A stretch of DNA of 64,000 nt from Oegoconia quadripuncta (lineage: Eukaryota; Arthropoda; Insecta; Lepidoptera; Autostichidae): positions 5,518,501 to 5,582,500 of the forward strand of contig OX438747.1 in NCBI GenBank assembly GCA_949316235.1, written 5' to 3'. The translations under genes were made by a program, and so were the position numbers. This document shows positions 36,101-51,100 of the stretch, one piece after another; positions within the stretch are counted from its first letter, which is position 1; every line of letters begins with the position of its first letter. Under the pieces are notes generated by a model. That model ran no database searches, was not told where the DNA came from, and saw only the letters and a program-made list of their open reading frames with translations.

Positions 36101-39100
36101 CACCAAACAGGTTATCAAGATATTTAACTTTTAACACAGAATTAATACAGTTGTCATGCCTGGATTAAATAATTATGTTTTGGTCTATGGTTTTCCAAAT
36201 TTTAATTTTTGTTATTTTTTATATGACGCAAACACCGACAGCTATAAATTGGTATCGAACTTCATTGCGCTATACTTTACCATGGGTAGATCCAATCATT
36301 ACTATTAGTCGAATGTGACAGTTGGTGATGATGTTCATTACCGTTGAAAACAGACAATAAGAGGGTTGATTAGCAGGTAAACGCCTTTGAAAATACCAAC
36401 AAAGAAACTGCAGTAAAATCATTGGGTTCTCGCGCTACGATGCTAAAGACCTTAGAAGCTGGAAATAGAAACCTACGATATAAGCATACATTCTCCACTA
36501 ACCTTCCAACTTCATGCCGCATCCCAAACACTTGTCGAACCGGCACGCGGGACATTTCTTCCGCGTGGCGACAGTTACGGGACAATTGCCTCCCCTGAGA
36601 CACATGTAGTTCTTTCGGTTCTGCACGGTCCGCTTGAAGAACCCCTTGCACGACTCGCACGAGAATATGCCGTAGTGGAACCCGCTGATCTTATCGCCGC
36701 AGATCGGGCATGGGCTGGGGAAAGATTATGTTATTTATAAAAAGTAAAGTGATATAGGCCTTTTTTGACGCATCAAATAACACTGATGCTACAGCTTAAC
36801 CACTCCTCCGTGCTACTGCCGACTGATCTCCATTGTTTTCAAGTGCTTCTGCCACTTTACTTTAAGGAATAGACATATTATAGAATTAAATCGAAGCATT
36901 AGTTGCCCGCGAGCACTGCCGGTCGATACTCTCGCATTAGGATGAATCTGGTTCGACAGTAGTATTGAATGCCGTACGAGTAGCAGATGTAAAGTGCATG
37001 CAATATCGAGGGGTCATACTATGGTAATTTAATTACTTATACTACATATTATTATGTCATTGAAATTCCTTATCTCGTAAAAGTGTTAGTTACGATTCGA
37101 TAAAATGTACTTATGTGCTTAATTTAGATTTTTAATAGAATAGAATAGTTTATTTGCAAGAACATAGTTATAAGGTCGCAAATTAGTTTGAGGATCTTAT
37201 GTTCTACCAGTGATGTGGCATGCAAACATTTTATTAGTTAACTTATTTTCTAATTTAGCATTATTCAGTTGTCAAATTTAGTATTTAATATACCCCAACA
37301 TATAATCATACTGCGATCAGATGCCAACCGTAGTGTAAATTCACACAAATTCTAGCCACAATAACATTGTTTTGTTTATACCGAATGAGTTTTTTTATCC
37401 TAAGGAAAAAAATTGGGCATATTAGGTAGGTACGTGAAATAGAAGTTATTGGCATAGTTAGTTAATTTTTTTTTTCAAAAACGCATGCAAAAACGTTGGT
37501 TTTTCATATGCGACTGGCGGGATTCAAAATTTATTTGGAACTCATATTTTCTTTAAATTTTCTTTATTTAATGATGTAACTATGCGGAATACGCTACAAA
37601 CGCGACCGTCAAATGACACAATTAACGCTTTATTCGACTTAAACTTTATTCGACGAAAATAAAACTACCTGTGCCAATACCTAATATACCCAATTTTTTT
37701 CGTTACGGCAAAAACTCAAACGGTATAATAACCACAATATGCAATATAAGCAATGTGTTTCTGTGCTTTGCGGGACACGTTATGTAGTCAATCAGGGTTG
37801 TTTTCAATTGAAGGCAGTCGTTAAGCAAAGTCGGGAGACGGGGCATAAAACCATGCCTATCAGGTGGCCACCAGTCCGCACACACACAGTGACAATCCGC
37901 ACTGGGCCCGAGTGGTGGATTATGGCCCATATCCTCTCCCAGTGCGAGGAGGCGGTGCTCCAACAGTAGGGACGTGTAAGGCTGTTGATGATATAGTACC
38001 CAGACCCGAAATACAGTACAACACTATATTTAGTAGTACAGTTCCCAATCGCCTGATGCCAAAGTAGGTACCTGTTGATGAGCTGCTGCCGACTGATTCC
38101 CTGGTGATGGTGCAGCCTTTCGTCCGTCTCCGCGTCCTCGTCGTGAGCTGGCGACGCGGGAAACACCGCGCCTGCTGTCGCCTCGCGGTATACCACGTGG
38201 GGATGCCGGCTCTGGAACCGTGAAAAATGTTTAATATACATTCTAAAAAAAAGCTCTTTATCAGTTTTTTAAAACGAAATTTTCCAAATATTTCTAGGGT
38301 CACCTGTTCGATTTTCAACTATACAGGGTGAATTTTAATGTAATGCCCGTTAACTGGTGGCTCCACTCCTGATGACGAACAACTTTCCCCAAATAACCAT
38401 AGTCGAATTCCATCAAAAGTTTTCGATTACCCACACAAAGTAAACCATTCTGAAACCACCTTTAATAAGGAAATCCAACAATTTTCGGCTGAATTCGGCT
38501 ATGGTTCCTAGTGGAAACTTGTTCGAAGTCCGGAGTGGATTCACCAGTAATCAGGAATTACACGAATTACATTACACCCTGTATGTATATGTATAACTTT
38601 AAAAGGGTCGAGGTTACATTAATTCCTACGTCAGTGAAACATGATAGTATGATAAATAGGATTTGTAGATTACGATTGCAAATAATTCAAAAGTAAATTT
38701 ATCGAAGATTGGATAATTTATCCACCGCAATGTGTATACATCACTTTATCACACAAGCTGTACAGATAGAGGAACGTTCCGACGTGTGATCTTAGAGATG
38801 GTTTCGAACTGGCAACCATTGGAACTACCTACTACACCAATCTGTCGGCGGTCCGGTCGGTCACATTTTGTAGAAGCTATTATAGATAGCATCGGTCTCC
38901 TAATTTGGGAGGTCCGGGTTCGATTACCAAGCAGACCATATATACCAATGATTTTTTAAATTTAATTTAATTAGTTATGTGCATTTATCCGACTGCTCTT
39001 AAAACGGTGAAGGAAAACATTGTAAGGAAATCTGCATGCCTGAGAAATAAAAATTCAAAGGCATGTCAAGACCCCAACCCGCATTGGGCCTGCGTGGTGG

Positions 39101-42100
39101 GCCTGCGTATGGCCCATACTCCCTCATTATACGACGGAAGACCGATATCGCAGCAGTGGGATGTTTACGGGCTGATAATGAAATTATAAATGGTGGCCAA
39201 TATTGACCAAATAAATCACAATATGTTTCTTCGTGTTTCTTATCGCAGGCTGAGAAGGTGCGGATTACTCTCTGTGAATCTTTGATACTGTCCAAACTAA
39301 ATTACGCTGATATTTTGTATGGTCCTCGTCTTTACGCTAAGACGCAGAAACTGATACAACGAGTGCAGAATGCATGCTGTCGGTTCTGTTTCTCGATTCC
39401 GCCACGAAGTCACGTTACACCGTATATCAACAATGCATCAATGTTGAATATGGATTCGCGCAGACAGCTGCACCTGGCGTGTTTAATGTTCGACGTTATG
39501 AAGTTCAAGAAGCCAGAGTACCTATTTAACAAGCTTCAATTCTCCCCTTTTCACGATAGATATAATACTAGATATAATCGTAACCCATTGGCAATAAGCT
39601 TGCACCGTACAGTAGCATTTACCGGCAGTTTCCGCTACAGTGCGACGAAGTGCTGGAATAACATTCCTCCTCCTATGTACTACCTACTACCTATTATTTT
39701 TGTCTCTTGTTTTCTTATTTGTTCATGTTTCTCCTTTGTATGTGTGCCAGTTTATGCAATAAACTTTTTATCTATCTATCTATCTATCATCTCAGTTTCA
39801 ATCTACGACGACCTCTTTGGTGTAGTGGTTAGAAACTCTGACCACTATACCAAAAGGTCGCGGGTTCGAATCCCGCTAGAGGCATATGTTTGTATGATGA
39901 ATACGGACATGTGTACCCGAGTTATGGATGTTTTCATTTATAATAAGTATTTATTTACAAAAATACAAACACAAATGTATTTATGTAGTACATCAACCAT
40001 CTGGTATCCACCATACAAGCCTATAGTTGCTAGATTAATATTATATTATATTAATCTAGCGCAGTAAGAAGATTAAATACCTGCACAGGAGAATGTGTCG
40101 GCGAGAACTCCGAGCTGTAGGAGTAACAGGAAGAGTGCGATGCGTCGCTGTTGTTGCGTGAGAGGGACGGCGTGTAGTGCCTCGACGCTCGGGGACTTGC
40201 CGAAGGACTACTGTACACACTGAAACAAAATTATGTACTTTTATTAAAACACATTATTTAATTATAATAACTTATATATAACACATTATTTTAATGTTAC
40301 TTGTAATGCTCGGAATGTGCGTATAATCAAAAACTTTGGTTCTAACAGAATTATCAGCGTTGTGAGGTATCCTTTTTTTTACGCGGGGAAATGTGTTATG
40401 CTTACCGCTCGCCTGGGGGACTGCGAGACAGTTATGTTGGGACTCCCCTCCCTACCGGGAGGGATACCCAGCAAAACCCCGCGGCGACCTTCCTCGGCAA
40501 TAGGGAGGGCCTGGGAACGCATAAACGGCTCCAGGTCCCTTTTCAGGGATTTCACAGATATCATTACAAATTATTATTTGACAACCGATTGGTGTGGCCC
40601 TGTCAGCAAAACCAAGAGTTGCGGGTTCGAATCCCGAGAGGGGTGAATGTTTGTGTGATGAATACGAACATGTATTCCCGAGCCTTGGATGTTTATAAAT
40701 ATTTATGTAAGTTTATCCCTTAGCTAGTATCCATAGTATAAGCTTTGCTTAGTTTGGACTAGAAGATTGGAGTAAGTGTCCGAAATATTTATTTATTTTT
40801 TATTTTATATAGGAGAACAAATCAATGACGAAATTACATAACAGAACCCCTGAAGCATATAGTCCAGTAAGGATACACTTTAAACTTCCTATAATTTTAA
40901 AGGCCGTGATTTTTGGCACATGGATAGAGTACGTGTCAGTGATAGAATAAAAAAAAATTATAACAAATCGGTAGCTTGCTTTGGTTATAATATACATAAT
41001 AAAACATAAACTATATGATTAATTTACCACTGTGAATTACATTGCGTCGGAGAATATACTTAGAACCCCTGTAACTATTTAAAAAAAAATCGAGCAATAA
41101 CTTCTTTACAATTATGAAAAATTTCACCGACGGCAAATATCACGATTCAATAAACTATTTTTAGAAAATATAAAGTATCTGTTGATTAATTTTTTAGAAA
41201 ATAGTTTTAGAAGATCTTAGCATCTTCTACAACGCAATGAAGTGCACAGTGGTAACTTTAATTTAATATTGTTGGTTTTATAACTAAATACCTACACTAT
41301 ATCTAAAGCAAACTCCTGATCCGTTAGAAAATATTTTTTACATATCACTGATAGGTAGGTACTCTGTCTGTGTACAAAAAATCAGGACCTTGAAAATTAT
41401 AGGAAGTTACACCCCTAAATATATATATCTTGACTAATATGAACATGAGCCGTTCGGCAATATTCAGTACATTATGTATTAAATTGTATTTCACCAAATA
41501 GCCTACCTGTGAGTGTACATGGAATGTACGGCGGAGTCAGTGCTAGCACTAGACTGCACTCGAGGCAGTCGTCCAAGCAGCGGTGAACTGTGCAAGGCGC
41601 CTAACAGCTTGTCCATGCCAACGGAAGGCTCGCATTTCATCTCTGAAAACATTTTAGTGGGTATACAGAACGAACGAAGGGGATTTACAGGTCCTTTTAC
41701 GAGTACATATACCGGATGAGTTTTTTTACCGCAAGGAAAAAAATGGGGCATATTAGGGAAGTGAAATAGAACGTATTTGCATAGGTAGTTTAGTTTTTTT
41801 TCCAATAACACACGCGCAGACCCTTTTTTGATATGCGACTGAATTCTTTTAATTTTTCTTAAATTTAATGATGTAATTGTGTGTAGTATAGGCTGCAAAC
41901 GCGACCGTGAAATAACACAATAACGCTTTGTTCGATGATGGTTTTGAAAAAATAAATAAACTACCTATGCCAATACCTTCTATTTCACTTACCTAATATG
42001 CCCTATTTTTCAAATATCCTTTATTGCAAATAAACACAAAAGATACATTTGTCAGATACAAAGATACAAAGGTTTTTCCTTACGGTAAAAAGCTCATCCG

Positions 42101-45100
42101 GTATGTTCAGTGTGGTTTCGGCACGAAAAAAGTATACCAACGCCTCTCTTCCCGTAGTGTCGTAAAAGGTGACTATGGGACTTTTCACCAAGAAACATCT
42201 ATAGATTTGCACGTTTTAACGGCGATGGGCTCACCCCCTGTCGCGTGTGCATTTCTGTATATTTGGAACGGTGAAACCGTTTCAAGCCTTAAATTTTATT
42301 TATTTATTTAACACTTTATTGTATATAAGCATACACGTCAAAGAAAACAAAAAAACAGGAGAATATTAAAATATACAAAAGGCGAGCTTATGTCTATAAG
42401 AGATCTCTTCCAGCAAACCTCAGTAAGGAGACAAATTGATGAGGTAACGTAAAAGTAGACAGCGAGTACACTTACAAAAACAGTAGTTATAAACAAACAT
42501 ACAACTAATAAATAGAGAAAATAACAACCATGTCGATGACATACATACTTAAATTATGTTGTTGTTATAATATAAATAAATATAATAAAATATATAATCT
42601 AATATGATAAAAATGTGTTATTCATAAAACTGCAAGCAACTAATAAACCTATTTTAGTTAAAAAAGAGACAAAACATCTTTCTAAGAATTTAATTACTTT
42701 AGAACAGGTTTAGATGTTTGTAGTTTTTATGAATAAAAGCGTTAATATTTGGAACGCCTATGTTTGGCAGTGGCGTGCCCTCGATACAGGCAAAAAGGCA
42801 GTGCCTCTCCCAGTAAATTGTAAGCTTTCCTCGAATCCTCAAGACAGCTGATTCATACTGATGTGAACAGAAATATTCTAAAACACTTGCGAGCTTTATA
42901 TTGACTGTATATATATTTTCTCATTTAATAGCAAATTTTATCATTCTGCCTACACTGTGACAAAACTGCCCTGTGCCACTGATGTTGGGGATATCTCTGA
43001 CCACCACATTTGGCAAATTAAAGATCGTGAATTTATAAGCCGCATACCTATAGACTAAAAAGTAGATACATTAAATACGAGTATTTCAATAAAGCCATTA
43101 AAATGATTCGCAGATACATTCTGATTAGACTTATCAGCTAAAAAGAAAAACGTTATAGGTATCTCTCTAGTTTTTATGATCTGATATAAATACCTGATAA
43201 CGTCTCTTTCTTAATAGTCAGGTTCTGGACCTCTCCGATGGGAGTTTGCACCATCATGGGAACGGAGTTCTGCTCCAGGATAAGCGACTTAGCACTGCTC
43301 GTAGGGGAAACCGGCCGCCGTGCGAGCGAGAGGGATGCGTTGTCGGTTAACACTGATATCTGCAATAGAAAGAGACGATTGTATAAATGTAGAGGAGAAT
43401 GGGAATTATATCTGAGGGATAGCGGCGGGTGGTCCTATATCAAATTTTATTAGCTCACAATGGTATAAGTATTCAGATTATAGACTATCTTTATGTCACC
43501 TGTGATTACCTACTCTATCTATATTCAAAAATAACAAAAAAAATATAAAATATTGCGTGTCTGTACAATGAAAGTGTGTATTTAAGAAAAACAATTGGAG
43601 GAATTAGGCAATTTAGAGGAATAAGAAATATAATTAATCAATGTATTTATCAAAAGTACAATACAATATAAATACACTTTATTACACAACAGAAAAGAAA
43701 ATACAGTTTCAGAAAAGTGGCACGAATAGAATGTACAATTTGGCGACCTTATCACTGAAAGCGATCTCTTCCAGGCAACCAGACAAAAGTAGATATATCC
43801 TACACTATTTAAAGATAAATCAGTTATATTTTATGCGTTGCCTGTTCTATCGGGCATGTTGTCGTTATGTTTTACTCCCTTAGATTATTCGCAAGCCTAA
43901 AAATCGAATGTCGCCTAAAAACCTAAACAAGTGATACCTGTCTTGAAAACTCGAAAAAGGGTATTTAACTATCCCGTCATTATTTCGTCCACAATCTTCT
44001 TTAAATAGGAAAATATTTTTGGATTCGATTTGGTGATATCATGAGGCGACGTCATACATTACCTTTATAGCTGAGCTATAGTACACCATGCAGTACAGTG
44101 CCTATTAACATCGTGTAATCACTTATGGGCAACTAAGAAAAAGCCCCTCCCCTGAACATCAACAGTCATCAAGCCCTCATTACCACCTATACATACAATC
44201 CCATCAATCACAACATTTATGATGAAACTCGGTTAATGATCCAAGCAATGCCAGCTTATCAGATTTGACTGCATCACTGTTGTCTAAATAATTATAAACA
44301 GAAAATTAGATAATGAATTCCCTTGCTACACAAAATATGTACCCTGTTCATGCTGAGGCTCCTCTGGTGTGTCTGCAACGGTGCAGTGTACTTGAGGTCC
44401 AGGACCCTTTGATCATCCATGCTCTGGAAAGGCTCGGTTTTCAGCGGCTCAGTCTTGATGGTGACATTACGGAGCGTATCGATGGAGTCCCGCGACGACT
44501 GCAGGTCCAAGGAGTTGCTGTTCTCATCTGAAGTATAAAATGATCCGCATTCATCAAGTCTGAACTTATATCTAATTCGCTAGATATCTATCTCTTTGGT
44601 ATCCGCATCAGTATATTCACGTGATGGTAAACATTGCTGCCCGTGACATTTATAACGTAACTGTTCACAGATCACACTATCGCCCTTAAATGAGATTATC
44701 AGATTGTCAACCCTGATGCCTTAAAAGTTGATATCATATGGGGTTACCTTCACTGGCTCTCTTATAAGAATATTAATAATAAGGATGATATCAGACAGCT
44801 CCTTGGCGAAGTGGAAAGTGGCATGCAACGCTTAACATTATCACAGTATGTAAATTTCAAATTAATTTTTATTCCCTACATACAATGGCAATATATACCA
44901 CACTTGTAGCCATAAGATACAGGCTTTTGAGAAACGCCTTTTGTAACATCGCGCACAGTGTAAATGAACAGCTCCGAACCCTTCTTCGGTGATAGTTAAG
45001 GCATTGTAAGTAGGTAAATTATATTGAATATAAAAGAACACATTTTAAATCAAAAAAGTTGACTAGTTGATTGAATGGTTGAGATTATTTGGTAAAATTG

Positions 45101-48100
45101 GACTGTTTGGATAGATATATCGCAGCAATAGCCTAAACTAGTTGACTGGTTGATAATAAGCTAACGAGGGTGAGTTGGAGAGGTGATCATAAAAGAACTT
45201 CTCTAATCGCCAAACTGGGCAGATTTTAATGAGATCACAACCAGCAATTAAGTCTATGGTATTTGTTTAAAGTATATACTGACCGTTATTGACGCTAGTG
45301 TCTATGACCATCTCAGAGTCGGAGAGCTCTCCCTCCCAGGACATGGGTCGTTCGCGCTCCAAGACCTGGCTGTCGCACTGCGTGCCGCTTGACGATCGCT
45401 TCTTTTTATTGCGCATATTTACCTAAAAGAAAATATTGTTTTTGAATTACTAACATATCAGACTTCCCTCGCTTTTCTTTTCGTAGAACAGGACTAATGA
45501 ATTTATTTTATTCATCTATTTTGACGGGGTTTTGCGCGAGAGTAAGAGAGGACAGATGACTAAATCGATTTCATTTCATAGCTGTAACTCCTGAAAGATG
45601 TAGGTTGGGGCTTCTAGGAATCAGATCCTACTAAAAGGTTTATAAATCATAATATAGATACTCTATAGTGTTTGAAGAATTCGTGGTGCGGACTAGGGAA
45701 GTTAAGCAACGTCTGGCGAGGTTGCAGTCTGGGCCTCAGTCGCCGCAGCACAGATGATAATATGTAAGATGAGTCTAATTTTCTTCCCAATGTAACGAGC
45801 AATGAAAACTGGATTTATAAACATTTTATATGCATTTTAAATGTCCGCCTGGCTAGCTACCACCATCTTATCTAAATCTGCCGCCAAACAGCAATGTTAA
45901 TAGCACTGTTGTGTTCCGGTTGTCAGAGATAAGATAGCCAGTCCCCCAAATGTGTTGGGGTTTCCGGGTCAGTACGCTTCCACCTTCGACTTTATCTTCA
46001 CTTAACATCAGGTGTGATTGAGGTCAAGTACGAACCCGTCATGCATAAAAAAAAAATCTTAAGTTATAATAATTTGACTTTTGTTTACTAATATGTTCTT
46101 TTTTTTGCATAATTGAAATTTGTACGGTTTGACGAGGAAGATTTTTGTGAGACTTTTATGTATCGATATCAGTTGTGGATGATCGAAGATCGATGTAATA
46201 TGAATATGAACTCGACATGTAATCAAAAACTAACAAATAAATTGAATTGAATCGCATTTATGATATTAGTAAGGAGTATCATCATATCAGCCACAGGACA
46301 TCTATTGCTGAACATATAGTAGGGAGTATGTACGAACAATTCGGCACCCTTCGTCCATTTCCCCGTTCGTCTACTCGGTCCCCGTTCGTCCATTTCCTCA
46401 TTCGTCCATGTGGCGAGTAATATTTTTCTAAGCGGCACAGACTTCAGTAGGTTTTTAAAGTTTATTTATTTTATTTATTTATTTATTTATTTTTAGGATT
46501 ACTAACAAGATTGACACATACCAGTCCAATGTGGCAAAAACGCAATTGTACACAGTGCATGCGCCACCTTAATTATAAGTAACCACGACATGCAAATATT
46601 TGTAGCGGTAGACATTAAACAATATTATATGAAACATGTTCAGAAATTAAATAAATGTCAAAGAAATCAATACCTTCCAGAAACTGGGTACATTAGATAC
46701 AATTGAATTTTTAATAATAAAATTAAACATAAACTACGTGAATTACAACAACACAAAAGAACAATAAGAAACAGCAAGAAACAACAACAGAGTACAAGTC
46801 ATAATATAATTAACTCTCAGTTGGCAGTACTGTCCCGGAGCGGGCGTGTTTACCGATGGTTAATGTATTGAGTGAGAAACGAACCCTCAATTTGAGGATG
46901 AGGGTCCCGACCTATACTCACAGACCGCTTTCCTAAACTCACTCAACCCGTCAGAGAACATGTCCACGTCCACGCCAGTTTAAGATTAAAAACTATTTCA
47001 CTACGAAGCGATCCGCGAATACTCATAAAAAAATATATAAACGGTCAAATTGAGAAACCTCCTCCTTTTTTGAAGACGGTTAAATATACTAAATATGTCA
47101 TGGTAGCTACAAAGGCTGATATATTTATACTTATCATCAAAACTATCTGTATTGATAACAACTGGCCACTTATAAAATGATGCATCGAAAGCACACTTGA
47201 ACCGTGTCCTGTCATTATATTATTGTCATTGTCAAATGCGTTTCTTTGCACAATAGTAGCCAAAGCTTTATTAAAAAATAATAATAATAAATTGATAAAT
47301 GCAAATTATGCGTCAATCTCTATAAACCACGAGTTTGCGGCGCTTGCAGTGGAGACTTTGGGCCCGTGGTCTTCTGACACGAAACATTTTGTAAAGGATT
47401 TATCCGTTAGACTGGTCCACGCCTCTGGAGATGTGAGCTGGTGCCTACTTTGCTCAGCAGCTGAGCTTATGCATTCAGCGGGCCAAAGCGCAAGCGTACT
47501 AGATACTATGCCTCACGGAAGCGAGTTGGACGGCGTATTTTTTCTATAAGATATAGGTATTTTTAATTGTGTTTTATAAATTTGTTGTGTCATGTACATA
47601 CTTAATAATTAAAAATAATGGATTTAACGTTTGTGACGAGTAAGAGGGGAAATCCTGTATTATTACATGAAGGGTTTAAATACAGTAGTATCAGTGCCAG
47701 TTTATTACTATGGATAAGATATGGACAAAGAGAACAATCGTCAGCCTGGCGCAGTGAAACACACCAGCGTGACCTACCTCGTACTGATGCTGTGAGAAGT
47801 CAATTTTAGAGATTTCTGCATCCGTGGAGTCTTCGTCGTGTGGAACAGATGACACGCTGATGCGGACACCGCTTGAACTATACGAGAACTGACCTGAAAT
47901 AATAATGTTACACTATTATACATTTAGGTACAGTGTGCGAAGTGCGAGTTTTGTCTCGTTTTTAACTTTACCATCGCGTTCGCGTTTACGCAAAAAGCAT
48001 CTATGAAAAAAATCGTTTTGCAAACTATCCGCTAGAGGCGCTGCACATTTCTTCATACAAATCGTCACGTAAACGTGAACGCGGTAGTAAAGTTAAGTCG

Positions 48101-51100
48101 AAACAAAATTCACACTCCGCCCTCTGATGGAGTAGACCCCTATAACAGATAGACAAGATAAAGTGTGTCATAGTCCAGTAAAATACGTAATTTTTGTGGT
48201 ATAACTTCCTATAAACTTAAAGTTCCTGATGATTTTTTGTAGAAGGATAGAGTACCCATCAATAATAGAATAAAAATATTTTCTAATCATTTTGTAGTAA
48301 CTTTCTGTAACTGTATTTCCTTTTCTTTTTTGCAACGAAGAGTTTTTATATTGTATTGTAGCTTGCTTTAGATACAGTATGTAGGTATAACCCTCTTATT
48401 CATAAAAATTTACAAACGGTTTATAAGCCTGTTTTAGTCAAAGTAGGTATGTTTTGTCACTTTCTGTCATTACAACATTTTCTTATGAACTACAGAGAGA
48501 AAACACACTAAAACTAAAACAGGCTTTTAAAGCGTTTGAAATTTTTTATGAATAAGACGGTAGGTATTTAGTTATAAAACCAACAATATTAAATTAAAGT
48601 TACCGCTGTGAACTTCATTGCGTTGTAGAAAATACTAAGATCTCTATTATATTATTAAATGATTACTAAATACCTATATGTAAAGCAAGCTACCCGCGTT
48701 ATTAGAAAACATTTTTAGTCTGTCACTGACCGGTACTCAAAAAATCACGGCCTTTAAGATTATAGGAAGTTAAAAGTGTATACTTACTGGACTAATAAGC
48801 CCTATTATTATTTCCAGGAAATTTAAATTACACTGGTACCAAGTTGTACCTATCTGTCATTTGATACGCCCCACGACCTATACAATAAAGAAAGAAATAA
48901 ATAAAGAAAATAATATTTAAACCCATCTCATGACACAAACAATCAGGTACAAGTAGGTACAGTCGGCAACACAATTAAGGTAACAGATTTAATTTTTGTG
49001 ATAATGTTTGGAGGGTCTTGGTTGCACTTTGTAATATTTTGCCTTTATGCTTTTATGCCTATCATGTCATTATGTGATAGATAAATTTCAGTTACAACTT
49101 GAATAATAATTTCCCTTTAGACTTTCCCCGACCTATAATATATTTATAAATAAAGATCTGCTACCTTAATTGTGTTGCTGACTGCAACAATTCGAAAGCC
49201 CCGTCTTTTCTTGAAATTACAGCAGCCATACTAAACTTTATTTACATAACAGCCCACGACATTCGGATGAGGATTTAAAAACCAAACAATATTTTGTGTG
49301 GGGGTTTTATACCTACCATAAAACGTAACCTATGGCACATTGAGGATCAAGACTAGTCTAACTACAACCTGTACTTTAAAAACGGTCAAGTTGATTAAGT
49401 CTACAGGAGATAACATGGACTTGAAATCGCCATTTCACCTTCGGACTACTAGGCGCGGGGAGGGATTCCGCCCATACCGAACATTCGCACTAAGCGGTCC
49501 GACTCTTCATTCATAATGCGAACAACCAAGGCATGGAACTCACTTCCGGCGTCAGTCTTTCCTGAATCCTGCAACCTTGGGATCTTCAAGAGCAGGGTGA
49601 ATAGACATCGACTGAGATCGCGTGCTTCATCTTCGGCTACATCGTCACTTCCCATCAGGTGAGATTGTGGTTAAACGCGTATCCAGTTAACCAAAAAAAA
49701 AAACATTATACCCTCTTTCCTGGAGCAGTCGGGTAAGAAGTGACAACACTTCTCGTTTGTTAAAATCGGTTAGGCAGGATGCTGCAAATATCCATATATA
49801 CCTACCTATGACGGATAAAAAGTACATTATAACTTCCAGTAGGTAGGTAGGTACATTACCTATCTCAAAGCACATTTCGCATCCAATGGAAATAACCTAA
49901 CTATGCCGACACAGGGCTACCAAGTGACAAAATGCATCTACCAGCTTAAAAAAAATGTAAAATCACTTTTTTTCGTCAATGTACCTACTCACATTTTTTG
50001 TCGACTGGACTGTCGCGCCTGTTTCTAAGCAGATTGCTTTGCCAGCAACGAACCATTTTACACTATTTATTTATGTAATATTTCTTAGTTTATTATATTG
50101 TTTCCAGACTATCTTAAAGCAATAAGAAAAATCAGATATTGTATAATCATAAAAACTCGTAGATTTTCCGTGCGCATATAAAATCGTCAAAAATATTTAT
50201 AACACATAAATGTGATTTCAATCATACAAATGGCAACTCTGCTGTAACGTAATTAGCGCACTAGGGGACATCCCCGAAATCACAATAATACTAGGTACAC
50301 GTAATAAGTAAAAAAGGTGTATTAAAATATCACTCAAATAACACTGTATGACCCTAACAGTATAACGCTCACTATAGACTGAAAGGAAAAAAATTTGGCA
50401 ACACACCAGCCGAGATCGAATCGTGACCTTACGGTACAACGACCTGTCGGCTATCACCAAATTTTTTCCAACTATAATTTCATTACATGAATCATAATTT
50501 CAAGGTTGGGGCCAATGCGCCTGGGTGCGTGTTTGTGTGTTCTCTAAAACTGGATTGACAAAGAAAACACTTAAAATGTATGGAAAATTCATAGTTGTCA
50601 CTCGATCATGTAACCGTAACTAAACTCTTGATTTTATTCGTGATAAAAAAGGACCATTATGTGAAGAACATGGCATGGGTACCTAGTTACTTAATGCAAA
50701 AATAAACCTTTAACTACATAGATACCTACTAATTGGAAATCCTGAACTTGTAGATTTTATTAGGTAGGTCCTATAGGTAATGATGAGAGATTGTATATTT
50801 TTAATTGGATCTTGTTGAAATTTCATAGCATTTTACGCGAAAAAATAAATAAAAAATGAAAATGAAAAATGAAAAAAAAATTATGGAAAATGAAGTTATG
50901 GATAGAAGAATTTAGAAGGAGAAATATATTTTAATAATAGAGTAAATCGAAAGATTCAAATGGATATAAATAAGCTGGAAAGTAAATAAGATGTAGCCCC
51001 ATTCTCAGTGAAAATATATACACCTATCAAATAAAATAATTCCAAGGATATTCAACTATTGGAGATCCTCACACGGTTGCGGTGAACCGTTACAGTACCT

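Noticed and set aside
37804..38318. Two long minus-strand frames over Hr39 exon 8
   Set aside because: They run through exon 8 into intron and SINE sequence. Only 38072-38211 is supported by splice sites and phase.
39806..39885. Possible tRNA gene
   Set aside because: Boxes A and B are present, but it is the head of a dispersed SINE with a long non-tRNA body; the same applies to the other SINE heads.
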